NCBI GenBank assembly: GCA_039030075.1
Contig: JBCCEW010000008.1
Location: 1-64,000, forward strand
DNA from: Myxococcota bacterium
Lineage (GTDB): Bacteria; Myxococcota_A; UBA9160; SMWR01
Length of the DNA: 64,000 nt
Direction of reading: 5' to 3'
In this document: piece after piece, positions 45,720-58,066 of the stretch
Layout: the number at the start of each line of letters is the position of its first letter
How positions within the stretch are numbered: position 1 is the stretch's first letter
Program-made: the position numbers and the translations under genes
The notes under the pieces: generated by a model
Told to the model about the DNA's origin: nothing
The model's input: the letters and a program-made list of their open reading frames with translations, nothing else
The model's database searches: none

Positions 45720-46346
45720 TCATCCCCCCTTCGTCGGAGCGAAGATCTGAAAGCTCTGGCGCTCCAGGATCGCATGGTCCGCGACGCGGACGTAGCCCGC
45801 GGCTTCCATCTCCCGGACGATCGCATCGGGCTCGCTGTAGTGGCCGAAGGTGCGCGGGAACCAGCTGCGGTCGTCGAGTTCGACGATGGCGACGCGACCC
45901 CGCGGTGAGAGGTCGCCGAGCACCCCGCGGAAGTAGTCCGGGCGGTCCTGGATGTGATGGTAGGTATTCGAGAGGAACACCAGATCGATCTCGCCGTCGG
46001 GAAGCTGCGGATCCTCGAACGCGCCTCGGACCACCTCGACGTTGGTCCGGCCTTCGTCCGCGACACGACCCGTGAGGTACTCGAGCATGTCGTCGTCGAC
46101 GTCCACGGCGAAGACACGACCCTCGGCTCCCACGGCGTCGGCGAACCGGAAGCTGAAGTAGCCACCGCCGGCGCCGATGTCGGCGACGCGATCGCCCGGG
46201 GAGATCTCCAGGAGGCGAAGGACCTGGTCGGGCTGCTGCCAGCCGTCCCGTGAGAAACCCTCGTAGCCGAAGCGCTTCCAGGCGCCGCAGCCGAGCGCGA
46301 GGCAGGCGCAGAGCAGGCAGAGCAAGGCCGGGAAACGTCGGGGCAT
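45720..46346 (-). CDS. Predicted lipoprotein with class I SAM methyltransferase domain
   Basis: A 208-residue protein. Residues 1-20 form a lipoprotein signal (LALGC, Cys20), and residues about 35-200 form a SAM methyltransferase: motif I VADIGAGGGYFSF, acidic loop AVDVDDDML, motif IV LVFLSNTYHHI. The lipobox would place a SAM-dependent enzyme outside the cytoplasm, where SAM is not known to be available, which is odd. Family relatives with such signals exist in deltaproteobacterial genomes as I recall. It is the first gene of the lipoprotein operon. Confidence 0.8.
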   Translation of the reverse strand: MPRRFPALLCLLCACLALGCGAWKRFGYEGFSRDGWQQPDQVLRLLEISPGDRVADIGAGGGYFSFRFADAVGAEGRVFAVDVDDDMLEYLTGRVADEGRTNVEVVRGAFEDPQLPDGEIDLVFLSNTYHHIQDRPDYFRGVLGDLSPRGRVAIVELDDRSWFPRTFGHYSEPDAIVREMEAAGYVRVADHAILERQSFQIFAPTKGG

Positions 46347-46457
46347 GGCGTTCTCCGTCGGGCGCCCCGCCAGCTTGCCAGAATCGGCGGCCGGCCTGAA
46401 CCCCGCAGGGCGCGGCTCGGCTTGCCAGGGCCTGCCCGAACTTGCTTTGCTCCCGGG

Positions 46458-47135
46458 GTGAACGCCCCCGCACCCCGTTCTCGTTGGCTCGCCGCCGCCC
46501 TGTTCCTGGCCCTGGCCGGGGGGTCCGTGCCGGCAGCAAGTCAGCTTGCGTTCGGCGACGACGACCGCGTTCCGCTGGGCGCCCTCCTCGAGGTGATCGT
46601 CGAGGGCGAGGAGCTCTTCGCCTTCGACGCCCAGACCGGCGGCACCTCGGTGGAGCGACTTCGCGTCGGTGAAACCGTCCTGTGGAGCGACAGTCGCGGA
46701 CTCCTGGCGGTCGTGATCACCGACCAGCGCATCCTCGCCATCGCGACTCGGTCGTCACGTTGGCAGAGCGTCGACTACGAGCGGAGGGAGCCGCCGCCCC
46801 GTTCGGCCCTGCTCGGAGACCGTGTGGCGCTGGTGCCGCTCGCGCGCCGTGTGCTCGGGTTCCTGGGGACGACCAGTCGCTTCTCGGAGGAGCGGCTCGG
46901 ACCGCATCAAGAGCTGCGCGCGACGCGCGTGGGCGCCAACGTCGGGATCGTGGTGACCGATCGCGAAGCGCTCGGGCTGTCTCCCAGCGCGGGCGGCTTC
47001 TTTCCGATTCGGCTCCAGCTCAAGGAGAAGATCCGCGCCGTCGAGGCGGCTTCGAACCTGGCCACCGTTCGCACGAGTCAGCGGATTCTCGTCTTTCGCT
47101 CTCCGAGTGGCACCTGGGCCGAGCGCCGTCACTGA
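46458..47135 (+). CDS. Exported protein of unknown function
   Basis: A 225-residue protein starting with GTG, with a signal peptide (about 1-27, ALAGGSVPAAS) and a mature beta-rich body. The repeats of 'VLWSDSRGLLAVVITDQRILAI' type (strand-turn-strand with a VVxTDxRxL theme, seen again as GIVVTDREALGL and VRTSQRILVF) suggest a beta-propeller-like or repeat fold. I do not recognise the family. It is divergent from the lipoprotein operon, and its last seven bases overlap the convergent alkaline phosphatase gene. Confidence 0.7.
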   Translation: MNAPAPRSRWLAAALFLALAGGSVPAASQLAFGDDDRVPLGALLEVIVEGEELFAFDAQTGGTSVERLRVGETVLWSDSRGLLAVVITDQRILAIATRSSRWQSVDYERREPPPRSALLGDRVALVPLARRVLGFLGTTSRFSEERLGPHQELRATRVGANVGIVVTDREALGLSPSAGGFFPIRLQLKEKIRAVEAASNLATVRTSQRILVFRSPSGTWAERRH

Positions 47136-48715
47136 GGCTTCGGTTCGTTCCAACCCAGCGCGGCGTGGATCGCGTGATACACGTAGCTCTGCTCGCGGAC
47201 TCCATGGAAGAGTGCCGCGCCCGGGCCGTCGGCGTAGAGCGGAACGTCTTCCCCGGCGTGGGTCTCCGCGATCAGCGGCACCGCGCTCTCCTGGAGGTAG
47301 CGCGGGTGCATCGTGTCCACCTCGCCGAGGTCGGGCCGCCCCTTCGTCACACCCTCGGCCTTGCGCGGGAAGTGGGGCAGCTGCTTCGGCCCCTCGGGTT
47401 GGGAATCGGAAGCGCCCGGGTAGCCGGGCCCGTTGGCATAGCCCAGGGTCGTGTAGGGAAGTCCGCTCGCGTCCTTCGCCGGTTCGGTCTGGGGCTCGCC
47501 GTGCACGTCGTTGCCGTGCACGAGGCCGAGGATCGGATTTCCGCGCGTCGGGTAGCCGGCGACCGTGAAGACGTGGCTGTGGTCGGCGGTCACGACGATC
47601 AGGGTCTCCGACAGGTCGACGCGCTGGACCGCCGTCGCCACCGCATTCGAGAAGGCGATCGTGTCGTGGAGGGCGAGGAACGCGCTCGAGGCGTGGTGCC
47701 CGTGGTCGATGCGGCCCGCCTCCACGAGCAGCACGTAGCCTTCGTCACCCTGGGCGAGGCGCTCGATCGCGACGCCGGTCATCTCTGCGAGGGAGGGCTC
47801 GCCGGCGCCGTCGCGCGGGCGCTGGGCCTCGAACTGCATGTGGGACGGCTCGAAGAGACCGAAGAGCGCACCGGGTTCGGTCGGCGAGAGCGTCGTCAGC
47901 TGCTCCCGATTCCAGACGAAGTGGCGGTCCTTGCCCCCGGCGCGCCAGCTCTCGATCAGATTCTCGCCGTCCTTTCGAGCGCCTTTCTTCTCGGGGTACT
48001 CGGGATCGGCGGTGGTATTCGGCAGGAACTGGGCGCGGCCGCCCCCGAGGATGACGTCGAGGCCGGACCCGTTGGCGAACTCGACGAGCTGGCGCGCAAT
48101 GTCGCGGACGCCCGCCGCCTGCGCCTCGTCGCTGAGGTCCGCGTCGGACTCCCAGTCGCGTTCGCTCGTGTGAGCGTAGGCGGCCGCGGGGGTGGCGTGG
48201 GTGATGCGCGCCGTGCTCACGATTCCGGTGCCGACGCCCCGCGCCTTCGCCTCTTCGAAGAGGGTCCGCAGGCGCAGCGCTGCGTCGGCCGGTCGCCCGC
48301 GCGGTGCGGAGGGCGACAGGTTGATCACGCCCGCGCGTGTCTTCACGCCGGTGAGCATGGCCGTCGCCGTCCCCGCCGAGTCGGCCACCTGCTGGTTCGT
48401 GTTGTAGGTCTTGACCAGTGCGACGTGGGGCAAACGCTCGAAGGCCAGCGTGTTCTCCTCGCCGGGCTGGCCCCGCAGCTGTCCTTCGAAGATCCGGGCT
48501 GCGGTCACCGTGCTCACGCCCATGCCGTCGCCGATGAACAGGATCACGTTGCGGGCGGGCCGGGAGAGTGGGGAGCGGTCGAGTGCGCGCTGGACCGCGG
48601 CCTGGCCCTGTCGGCGCCAGGCGTCCGCGCTCGGGTCCGCCCGGCCCGGGACGGGGTTCGCGAACAGGACCCAGGCGCCGAGAGCGAGAGCGGAGAGGGG
48701 TGCGAATCGCTTCAT
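47129..48715 (-). CDS. Alkaline phosphatase (PhoA-like)
   Basis: A 528-residue exported enzyme with a signal peptide (about 1-26, GRADP). Metal sites include the DGMG motif (FIGDGMGVSTVTA), the phosphoserine nucleophile in VADSAGTATAMLTG, EAGRIDHGHH and TADHSH. It cleaves phosphate monoesters in the periplasm. It overlaps the upstream SMUG1-like gene by ATGA and has seven bases of 3' overlap with the convergent gene. No Pho box was found. Confidence 0.92.
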   Translation of the reverse strand: MKRFAPLSALALGAWVLFANPVPGRADPSADAWRRQGQAAVQRALDRSPLSRPARNVILFIGDGMGVSTVTAARIFEGQLRGQPGEENTLAFERLPHVALVKTYNTNQQVADSAGTATAMLTGVKTRAGVINLSPSAPRGRPADAALRLRTLFEEAKARGVGTGIVSTARITHATPAAAYAHTSERDWESDADLSDEAQAAGVRDIARQLVEFANGSGLDVILGGGRAQFLPNTTADPEYPEKKGARKDGENLIESWRAGGKDRHFVWNREQLTTLSPTEPGALFGLFEPSHMQFEAQRPRDGAGEPSLAEMTGVAIERLAQGDEGYVLLVEAGRIDHGHHASSAFLALHDTIAFSNAVATAVQRVDLSETLIVVTADHSHVFTVAGYPTRGNPILGLVHGNDVHGEPQTEPAKDASGLPYTTLGYANGPGYPGASDSQPEGPKQLPHFPRKAEGVTKGRPDLGEVDTMHPRYLQESAVPLIAETHAGEDVPLYADGPGAALFHGVREQSYVYHAIHAALGWNEPKPQ

Positions 48716-49470
48716 TTCGAGGCTCCTGCGCGTGCAGGACGGGCGCGGCGGCACACCCCCTGCTGTTCGAGTTCGCGTCGTGCCTGCCCAGCCCAGTCCT
48801 TCTGGGCCCGGGGGTTGGCGGGGCTGGGGTGCAGGATCCGCGCGTGTCTCACGCGGTCGCCGAGCACGGTCTGCGCGCGCTCGCTGGCAAACGCCCCGAT
48901 GCCGACGACCCAGCTGGGTTCGAGCACGGTGACCACGCGCCGCAGGTGGCGGTCGCAGGCGACGTAGAGCGCCTCGCGCTCCGCCACGGGCAGCTTGTCG
49001 GGGGTGCGGTTGCGTCCGCTCGCTTCCATGAAGAGGAGAGGGCAGTAGTTCGCGATGAAGAACTGGCGGAAGAACCGCCCCGGGGTTCCGAACTCGCTGC
49101 GAATCGCGCCCCACACGCGGGTGCCACTCACCTCGCTGCGCTCGCAGCCGAAACCCTGAATCGGTCGCTTCGGATGCTCGCGCTCGGGCCGACCCACCGC
49201 CGCTTCCAGTCCGAGGAAGTCGCGCACGAAGCCGACCTCGCCGAAGGGAACGCCTGTCTGGGCCATGCCGAACGGGCCGGGGTTCATGCCGAGAAACACC
49301 ACCCGCTTCCGCGCTTTCGCGTACGTCTCGAGGTAGCGGTCGTGGGGCTTCCGCGCGTAGTCGAGCGGGTCGTAGACGTGACTCACGGGCGCGGCGAACG
49401 AGAGCTCGCGCAGCTCGCGGCTGAGTCGCCGGGCGGCCTGGCGGAGGGCGCCGGCTGTGGTGGGGGGCAT
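48712..49470 (-). CDS. SMUG1-like uracil-DNA glycosylase
   Basis: A 252-residue glycosylase of the SMUG1 branch: motif 1 LGMNPGPFGMAQTGVPFGE, the NYCPLLF segment, and motif 2 HPSPANPRA. SMUG1 enzymes remove uracil and 5-hydroxymethyluracil from DNA. A ribosome binding site, GGAGG, sits about six bases before the chosen ATG (49468-49470); an upstream reading frame to 49560 lacks one. Coupling to an alkaline phosphatase gene by ATGA has no obvious functional reason. Confidence 0.88.
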   Translation of the reverse strand: MPPTTAGALRQAARRLSRELRELSFAAPVSHVYDPLDYARKPHDRYLETYAKARKRVVFLGMNPGPFGMAQTGVPFGEVGFVRDFLGLEAAVGRPEREHPKRPIQGFGCERSEVSGTRVWGAIRSEFGTPGRFFRQFFIANYCPLLFMEASGRNRTPDKLPVAEREALYVACDRHLRRVVTVLEPSWVVGIGAFASERAQTVLGDRVRHARILHPSPANPRAQKDWAGQARRELEQQGVCRRARPARAGASK

Positions 49471-49738
49471 GGGATCCTCCGGAGCGAGTGCGTACCGAAC
49501 CGGGGGCGGCGGTGCGAGGCCGGTTCGAGCGCGGCGGCCGAGGCGGACGTTGGGTCTCAAGGGAGGCCTTCGACCTGTCGAATTGCTATGTCACGGGTCC
49601 GGAGCGAATCCGGGGCCACGCGGCAAAGGACTCCAGAAAGTGCGTATTCCCGCCGATTTGCGAGGTTCGCTGCGGATCGCGGAAGAGCGGTCCCGAGGGT
49701 GGTCCCCTCGGGCTAGTCTACGCGGCCGAGGGGGGTCG

Positions 49739-50518
49739 ATGAGCGCAGGGCAGGGGGTCGAGACCCGGGTTCGCCTGGAAGGGGTGGAGCTGGCTTTCGG
49801 CGAGCGCGCGATCTTCCGCGGTCTGGACTGCGAGTTTCCTCGCGGACAGATCTCGATGCTCCTGGGCGGGAGCGGCGCGGGCAAGAGCACCTTGCTCCGC
49901 ACCGTGGCCGGCCTCGCGCGGCCGCAGCGCGGTCGCGTGGAAGTGGCTGGCGAAGACATCACTGCGATGTCCGAGCGCGATCTCTTCGGCGTGCGCCAGC
50001 ACATCGGCATGCTCTTCCAGCACGGGGCGCTGCTCGATGCGATGAGCGTGTTCGACAACGTGGCGCTTCCGCTGCGCGAGCACACGAAGCTCTCCGAGCA
50101 GGACGTGGCCCAGGAGGTCGAACGTCGCCTCGTCGCGGTGGGGCTTCCCGATACGGGACATCTCTTCCCGCGCGAACTCTCGGGCGGCATGCTGCGACGC
50201 GCGGCCCTGGCGCGCGCGATCGTCACCGACCCGGAGATCGTGCTGTGTGACGAGCCCTTCTCCGGTCTCGATCCCGTGAACGTGCGCCGCATCGAGAAGC
50301 TCTTCACGACATTGAACGAGCGACTGGGCCTCACCCTGTTGATCACCTCGCACCACATTCCCTCGTCGCTGCGGATGGGTCACCAGATCGTGTTCCTGCA
50401 GGACGGGAAAGCGGTGCGGGGCGCACCCGAGGCGATCCGGTACCACGACGATCCCCGCGTCGCCGGCTTCTTCGCGGCCGAGCTCGATGCAGATGCCGAG
50501 CCCGAGGAAGAGCTGTGA
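49739..50518 (+). CDS. mlaF: Mla phospholipid transport ATP-binding protein MlaF
   Basis: A 259-residue ABC ATPase: Walker A GGSGAGKST, Q-loop FQHGALLDAMSVFDNVALPL, signature LSGGMLRRAALARAI, Walker B VLCDEPFSGLDP, and switch His in ITSHH. The MSVFDNVALPL region is typical of the MlaF/Mkl group. It powers lipid transfer between the membranes. It overlaps mlaE by GTGA. CGAGGGGGG precedes the ATG. No MlaB-like STAS gene is in the cluster. Confidence 0.94.
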   Translation: MSAGQGVETRVRLEGVELAFGERAIFRGLDCEFPRGQISMLLGGSGAGKSTLLRTVAGLARPQRGRVEVAGEDITAMSERDLFGVRQHIGMLFQHGALLDAMSVFDNVALPLREHTKLSEQDVAQEVERRLVAVGLPDTGHLFPRELSGGMLRRAALARAIVTDPEIVLCDEPFSGLDPVNVRRIEKLFTTLNERLGLTLLITSHHIPSSLRMGHQIVFLQDGKAVRGAPEAIRYHDDPRVAGFFAAELDADAEPEEEL

Positions 50519-51288
50519 AACCGCTTCGCGATCTCGGCTATCGCACGGTGTCCTTCGTCGGGCATCTGGGTCGCATCGCGACCTTCGTGGGTGAGATCTC
50601 GCTTCACGTGTGGCGGCCGCCGTGGCGGCTGCGACGATTGATCGCCGAGCTCTACGACGTCGGCGTGCTCTCCCTGGCGATCGTCTGCCTCTCCGGAGTG
50701 ACCGTTGGCGCGGTCCTGGGCCTCCAGGGCTATACGACCCTCGCGCGCTTCGGCGCCGAGAGCAGCCTCGGCGCCGTCGTCGGCCTGACGCTGGTGCGCG
50801 AGCTCGGGCCGGTGCTCACCGCGCTGCTCGTGACCGGTCGCGCCGGCTCCGCGATGGCGGCAGAGATCGCCTCGATGGTGCAGACCGAGCAGCTCGATGG
50901 CTTGCGGATGATGTCGATCGATCCGGTCGACTTCGTCGTGACCCCGAAAGCACTGGCGATGCTGCTGGTGATGCCGATGCTGAATGCGCTGTTCATCGCG
51001 TTCGCGCTCTTCGGAGGCTACGTCGTCGGCGTGGAGCTGCTCGGGCTCGAAGGCGGCACCTACGTGTCGAGCATGGAAAGCTCGATCACTTTCGAGAACG
51101 ACATCGCCGGTACCCTACTGAAGTCGGTCATCTTCGGCGGCCTGATCGGCGCCATCGCCACCTATCGCGGCTTCATCAGCGAGCCGACGTCCGCCGGCGT
51201 GTCCGCTGCGACGACGGGGACCGTGGTCACCGGGTCGGTCGCCGTGCTCCTCTTCGACTACGTCATCACCGCGCTCTGGGGCGTCTAG
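50515..51288 (+). CDS. mlaE: Mla phospholipid transport permease MlaE
   Basis: A 257-residue MlaE/YrbE permease with five to six membrane helices. It shows LQGYTTLARFGAESSLG, the coupling helix region LVRELGPVLTALLVTGRAGSAMAAEI, MVQTEQLDGLRMM, and GLIGAIATYRGF near the end. It forms the inner-membrane core with MlaF and MlaD. The GTG start overlaps mlaF and is followed 22 bases after its stop by mlaD. Confidence 0.96.
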   Translation: MKPLRDLGYRTVSFVGHLGRIATFVGEISLHVWRPPWRLRRLIAELYDVGVLSLAIVCLSGVTVGAVLGLQGYTTLARFGAESSLGAVVGLTLVRELGPVLTALLVTGRAGSAMAAEIASMVQTEQLDGLRMMSIDPVDFVVTPKALAMLLVMPMLNALFIAFALFGGYVVGVELLGLEGGTYVSSMESSITFENDIAGTLLKSVIFGGLIGAIATYRGFISEPTSAGVSAATTGTVVTGSVAVLLFDYVITALWGV

Positions 51289-51310
51289 CCCAGTCCTGGG
51301 AGGTTCCCGC

Positions 51311-51769
51311 ATGCAACCGTCCGCCACCCGCGATCTCATCGTCGGCCTCTTCGTCGCCGCTGGCCTCGCCACCATCGCGTATCTCTCGATCCAGGTGGGT
51401 GGGGTGAGCTACGCCGGACGCGGCGGGCTCGAGCTCTACGCCACCTTCGACGAGATCGGTGGCCTGAAGGCGCGCGCTCCCGTCGCGATCGCCGGCGTCA
51501 CGGTCGGCCAGGTGCGCTCGATCGATCTCGACGAGCTCTTGCGCGCGCGGGTGACCCTCGAGGTCGACGCGGACCTCGAGCTGCCGATCGACTCCTCGGC
51601 GGGCATCCGGACCCAGGGCCTGCTCGGTGACCAGTTCATCGCGTTGGAACCCGGCGGCGAGGACGCGCTGCTCCAGAGCGGCGAGGAGATCGAGTTCACC
51701 GAGAGCGCCCTCTCGATCGAGCGACTGATCGGCCGCTTCGTGCAAGACTCGGGCATCGATTCGGACTGA
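51311..51769 (+). CDS. mlaD: Mla substrate-binding MCE protein MlaD
   Basis: A 152-residue protein with an N-terminal membrane anchor (about 8-28) and a single MCE domain (about 38-120: LYATFDEIGGLKARAPVAIAGVTVGQV, IRTQGLLGDQFIALEPGG). MlaD hexamers form a ring that channels lipids in the periplasm. A GGGAGG ribosome binding site lies seven bases before the ATG. Its length matches E. coli MlaD (about 183) with a slightly shorter tail. Confidence 0.94.
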   Translation: MQPSATRDLIVGLFVAAGLATIAYLSIQVGGVSYAGRGGLELYATFDEIGGLKARAPVAIAGVTVGQVRSIDLDELLRARVTLEVDADLELPIDSSAGIRTQGLLGDQFIALEPGGEDALLQSGEEIEFTESALSIERLIGRFVQDSGIDSD

Positions 51770-51809
51770 GGGCTCGCGCCCGGCCCACCGAAAGGAAGGC
51801 GCTCTGCTC

Positions 51810-52631
51810 ATGCACCGATCTGCCCGGTTCCTCGCCCTCGCGCTGCTCGCGGGGGCCATCGGGTCGCTGCCCTTGTCGTCCCTGGGTGAAGAAACGGACG
51901 TGGAAAACGTCGAAACCGCGGATCCGGTGCCGAGCTCCGGCGTTCACGACCCCTGGGAGCCGCTCAATCGCGCGACCTTCGCCTTCAACGACACCACCGA
52001 TCGCTGGTTCCTCGAGCCCGTGGCGATCGGATGGGACACAGTCGTGCCACATCGGGCACAGCAGGGGATCTCCGACTTCTTCGCCAACCTGGCTTTTCCA
52101 CGGCAGTTCGTGAACGCGGCCCTGCAAGGGAACGGCGAAGCAGCTGGCCACGAGTTCGGACGCTTCGTGATGAACACGCTCTTCGGGCTGGGCGGACTCC
52201 TCGACCCGGCGACCGCCGTCGGCATCCCGAACCCGTCCGAGGACTTCGGTCAGACCCTGGGCGTCTGGGGCGTACCGGCCGGGCCCTATCTCGTGATCCC
52301 CTTCCTCGGACCCTCGAACCCGCGCGACGCGGTCGGGCTCATCGTGGACAACTTTCTCGCCGTCGAGCGCTGGTTCGTGCCCGCCACCGTTAGCTACGTC
52401 GCCACCGCGACCGAGATCGTGAATCTGCGAGCGCTGTCGATCGAGACGATCCGGGCCGAGCGCGCATCGGCCTTCGATTTCTACGCGGCGGTCCGCAGTG
52501 CCTCCGTGCAGTTCCGCGCGAATCAGGTGCGCGACCGCGAGGAGGCGCCCGACGCGTCCGACGCGGACGAGGATCTCTACTATTTCGACGATGAAGAGGA
52601 GTACGACGATGCGCTTGAAGCCGATGAGTAG
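51810..52631 (+). CDS. mlaA: MlaA/VacJ-family outer-membrane lipid-removal protein, acidic tail, no lipobox
   Basis: A 273-residue MlaA-like protein: DPWEPLNRATFAFND, RQFVNAALQG, RFVMNTLFGLGGLLDPA, EDFGQTLGVWGV. MlaA extracts phospholipids from the outer leaflet. Unlike typical VacJ it has a normal signal peptide (about 1-26) without a lipobox Cys. The last 30 residues are a remarkable run of Asp, Glu and Tyr. It lies between mlaD and mlaC and overlaps mlaC by 23 bases. Confidence 0.93.
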   Translation: MHRSARFLALALLAGAIGSLPLSSLGEETDVENVETADPVPSSGVHDPWEPLNRATFAFNDTTDRWFLEPVAIGWDTVVPHRAQQGISDFFANLAFPRQFVNAALQGNGEAAGHEFGRFVMNTLFGLGGLLDPATAVGIPNPSEDFGQTLGVWGVPAGPYLVIPFLGPSNPRDAVGLIVDNFLAVERWFVPATVSYVATATEIVNLRALSIETIRAERASAFDFYAAVRSASVQFRANQVRDREEAPDASDADEDLYYFDDEEEYDDALEADE

Positions 52632-53217
52632 GGCTTGGCTGGCTGCGGCTCTGGTGGTCACCTGGACGCTCCCCGCGCAGGCCAGTGAGGGCGGGGCGAC
52701 GGCCCTGATCGAGGAAACCGTCGCGCAGGTGATCGACGTTCTCAAGGACGACGCGAAGTCGACCGCCGAGCGTCGCAAGGAGCTCGAGGCGATCGCCCAT
52801 GCGCGCTTCGACTTCCGCACGATGTCCCGGCTCGTACTGGGGCGGAACTGGAAGCGACTCGACGATGGCCAGCGCAGCGAGTTCGTCGAGGCCTTCACCA
52901 CCTACCTCGCCAACGACTATGGCAGTCGCCTCGACCGCTACGAGCAGGAAGAGGTCGCCGTGACCGGCGAGGAGCCGAAGCCGCGTGGCGACGTCGTGGT
53001 GAAGACACAGATCGTCGGCGGGGAGAACGACGGCGCCCAGGTCGACTACCGGATGCGCCACCGCAACGACAAGTGGCGGATCATCGACGTCGTGATCGAA
53101 GGCATCAGCCTGGTGGCCAACTTCCGGGACCAGTTCTCCGAGGTGATCGGAAATCAGGGCCCGGAGGGGCTGCTCCGCAAGCTGAAAGAGAAGAACGCCC
53201 AGAACGCGACTGCCTGA
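52609..53217 (+). CDS. mlaC: Mla periplasmic lipid carrier MlaC
   Basis: A 202-residue exported MlaC/Ttg2D protein with a signal peptide (about 1-25, QASEG) and the lipid-binding domain: FDFRTMSRLVLGRNWKRL, EFVEAFTTYLANDYGSRL, WRIIDVVIEGISLVANFRDQF. It shuttles phospholipids between MlaA and MlaFED. The ATG at 52609 has GAGGAG at seven bases spacing, inside the end of mlaA. It is the last gene of mlaFEDAC. Confidence 0.93.
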   Translation: MRLKPMSRAWLAAALVVTWTLPAQASEGGATALIEETVAQVIDVLKDDAKSTAERRKELEAIAHARFDFRTMSRLVLGRNWKRLDDGQRSEFVEAFTTYLANDYGSRLDRYEQEEVAVTGEEPKPRGDVVVKTQIVGGENDGAQVDYRMRHRNDKWRIIDVVIEGISLVANFRDQFSEVIGNQGPEGLLRKLKEKNAQNATA

Positions 53218-53244
53218 GCCGTCCGTCCGCACGACCCGCGGGAG

Positions 53245-54051
53245 CTATTTGACGGCGATGATGTGGGCGACCCAGGCCGGATCGCCCTCGGCGCGCTCCC
53301 GGCGGGAGAACACGTCGTTGCCCTCGCCGGTCTTGCGGTCGGTGCCTTCCCAGTAGACGTGGGCGTCGGAGAAGCCCGCCTCGGCGAGCAGCTCGCGGAG
53401 TTCGGGGATCGTCCAGATCCGCCAGTCGTAGCTGAAGGCCCGGCGCATCTCGCTGCCGTCCGGGAACTTGAAGTGGATCCGGTTCTCGCCCCGATGGGAG
53501 ATCGGGTCGAAGGACTTCTGCTCCCAGACGTAGATGAAGTCGTCGAACTCGGTCTCTTCGACGAGGGCCTCCATCGCCTGGCCACCCCCGTACACGTCCA
53601 GAAAGAGCAGGCCATCGCTCTTCAGCGTCGCGCGCGCGGCCTCGAAGTAGCGGACCAGCTCGGGGCGCGTGTCGAAGAGGAAGTAGGAGAAGTTGTAGGC
53701 GACCGTGACGTCGACGGGTTCGTGGCCCACCGTGCGTACGTCGCCCTCGATCAGCTTCACCCGCGACTGTTGATCGGGAGTGAGCGCCGCGACGTTGTTC
53801 CCGCGACCCCAGTCGAGGGGCTCCGGGTCGAGGTCTATCGCGAAGGCGGTGTTCTCGCGGTGTCGGGCCACCCAGGCGCAGGAGAAGGCCGACGTGCCCG
53901 CGAAGTCCTCACGCATGCTGCGCGCCGGTCGCCCGCGCGTCTTCTTGAAGGTGCGGTCGAGGAAGGCGACGTCCACCTCGGGTTCTTGCACGCTGCGCTG
54001 GTAGTAGACGTACTTGTCCGCGCGCTGGGCGAGGGTTCGGCGTCGAGCCAT
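53245..54051 (-). CDS. Class I SAM-dependent methyltransferase
   Basis: A 268-residue cytoplasmic methyltransferase. It begins with a basic segment and YVYYQRSVQEPEVDVAFLD, then the SAM-binding fold (LREDFAGTSAFSCAWV-type loop, FAIDLDPEPLDWG, VAYNFSYFLFDTR). A C-terminal beta region (about 190-255) caps the site. The substrate is unknown; the family includes small-molecule and protein methyltransferases. The Met after AAGGAA was chosen. It is separated from metH by about 130 bases and probably has its own promoter. Confidence 0.82.
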   Translation of the reverse strand: MARRRTLAQRADKYVYYQRSVQEPEVDVAFLDRTFKKTRGRPARSMREDFAGTSAFSCAWVARHRENTAFAIDLDPEPLDWGRGNNVAALTPDQQSRVKLIEGDVRTVGHEPVDVTVAYNFSYFLFDTRPELVRYFEAARATLKSDGLLFLDVYGGGQAMEALVEETEFDDFIYVWEQKSFDPISHRGENRIHFKFPDGSEMRRAFSYDWRIWTIPELRELLAEAGFSDAHVYWEGTDRKTGEGNDVFSRRERAEGDPAWVAHIIAVK

Positions 54052-54183
54052 GCGAAAGAGTTCCTTGGAACGCGTGGAGGCGCGATCGGGTACGAGGGAA
54101 GGAGTTCGCGAGCCGGATGCTGACGCAACCGGGCGCTTCCCACAATGGTTGGCGCGGAACGAACCCACGCCGCGTGTGCCGGC

Positions 54184-57873
<3,690 letters not shown>

Positions 57874-57997
57874 CTTGGCTCCTCCTGGACGTGCCGACTG
57901 GGATCGGCGCATGGCGAGCGTCGCACCTCGCGGCCCGATTGGCGTGGCCCGACAGGGCACTCGCTGCCAGCCCCTGCATCGCGGGACCTGGCCGCGG

Positions 57998-58025
57998 AGT
58001 TTAGATCAATATCAGCCTATCTCAA
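57998..58025 (-). promoter_or_regulatory. Candidate promoter of metH
   Basis: On the minus strand TTGAGA (58025-58020) and TAAACT (58003-57998) are 16 bases apart, matching five and four of six consensus positions. This is the only AT-rich patch in the metH leader. I checked the leader for cobalamin- and SAH-riboswitch motifs by eye and saw none. Confidence 0.42.
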
Positions 58026-58066
58026 TTCCCTGATGCACGGTGATCCCCCCAGGGGAAGATGTGTGA

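Noticed and set aside
57874-58066. Cobalamin or SAH riboswitch in the metH leader
   Set aside because: Neither the B12 box nor the SAH-riboswitch core can be found; only a plausible promoter and ribosome binding site remain.
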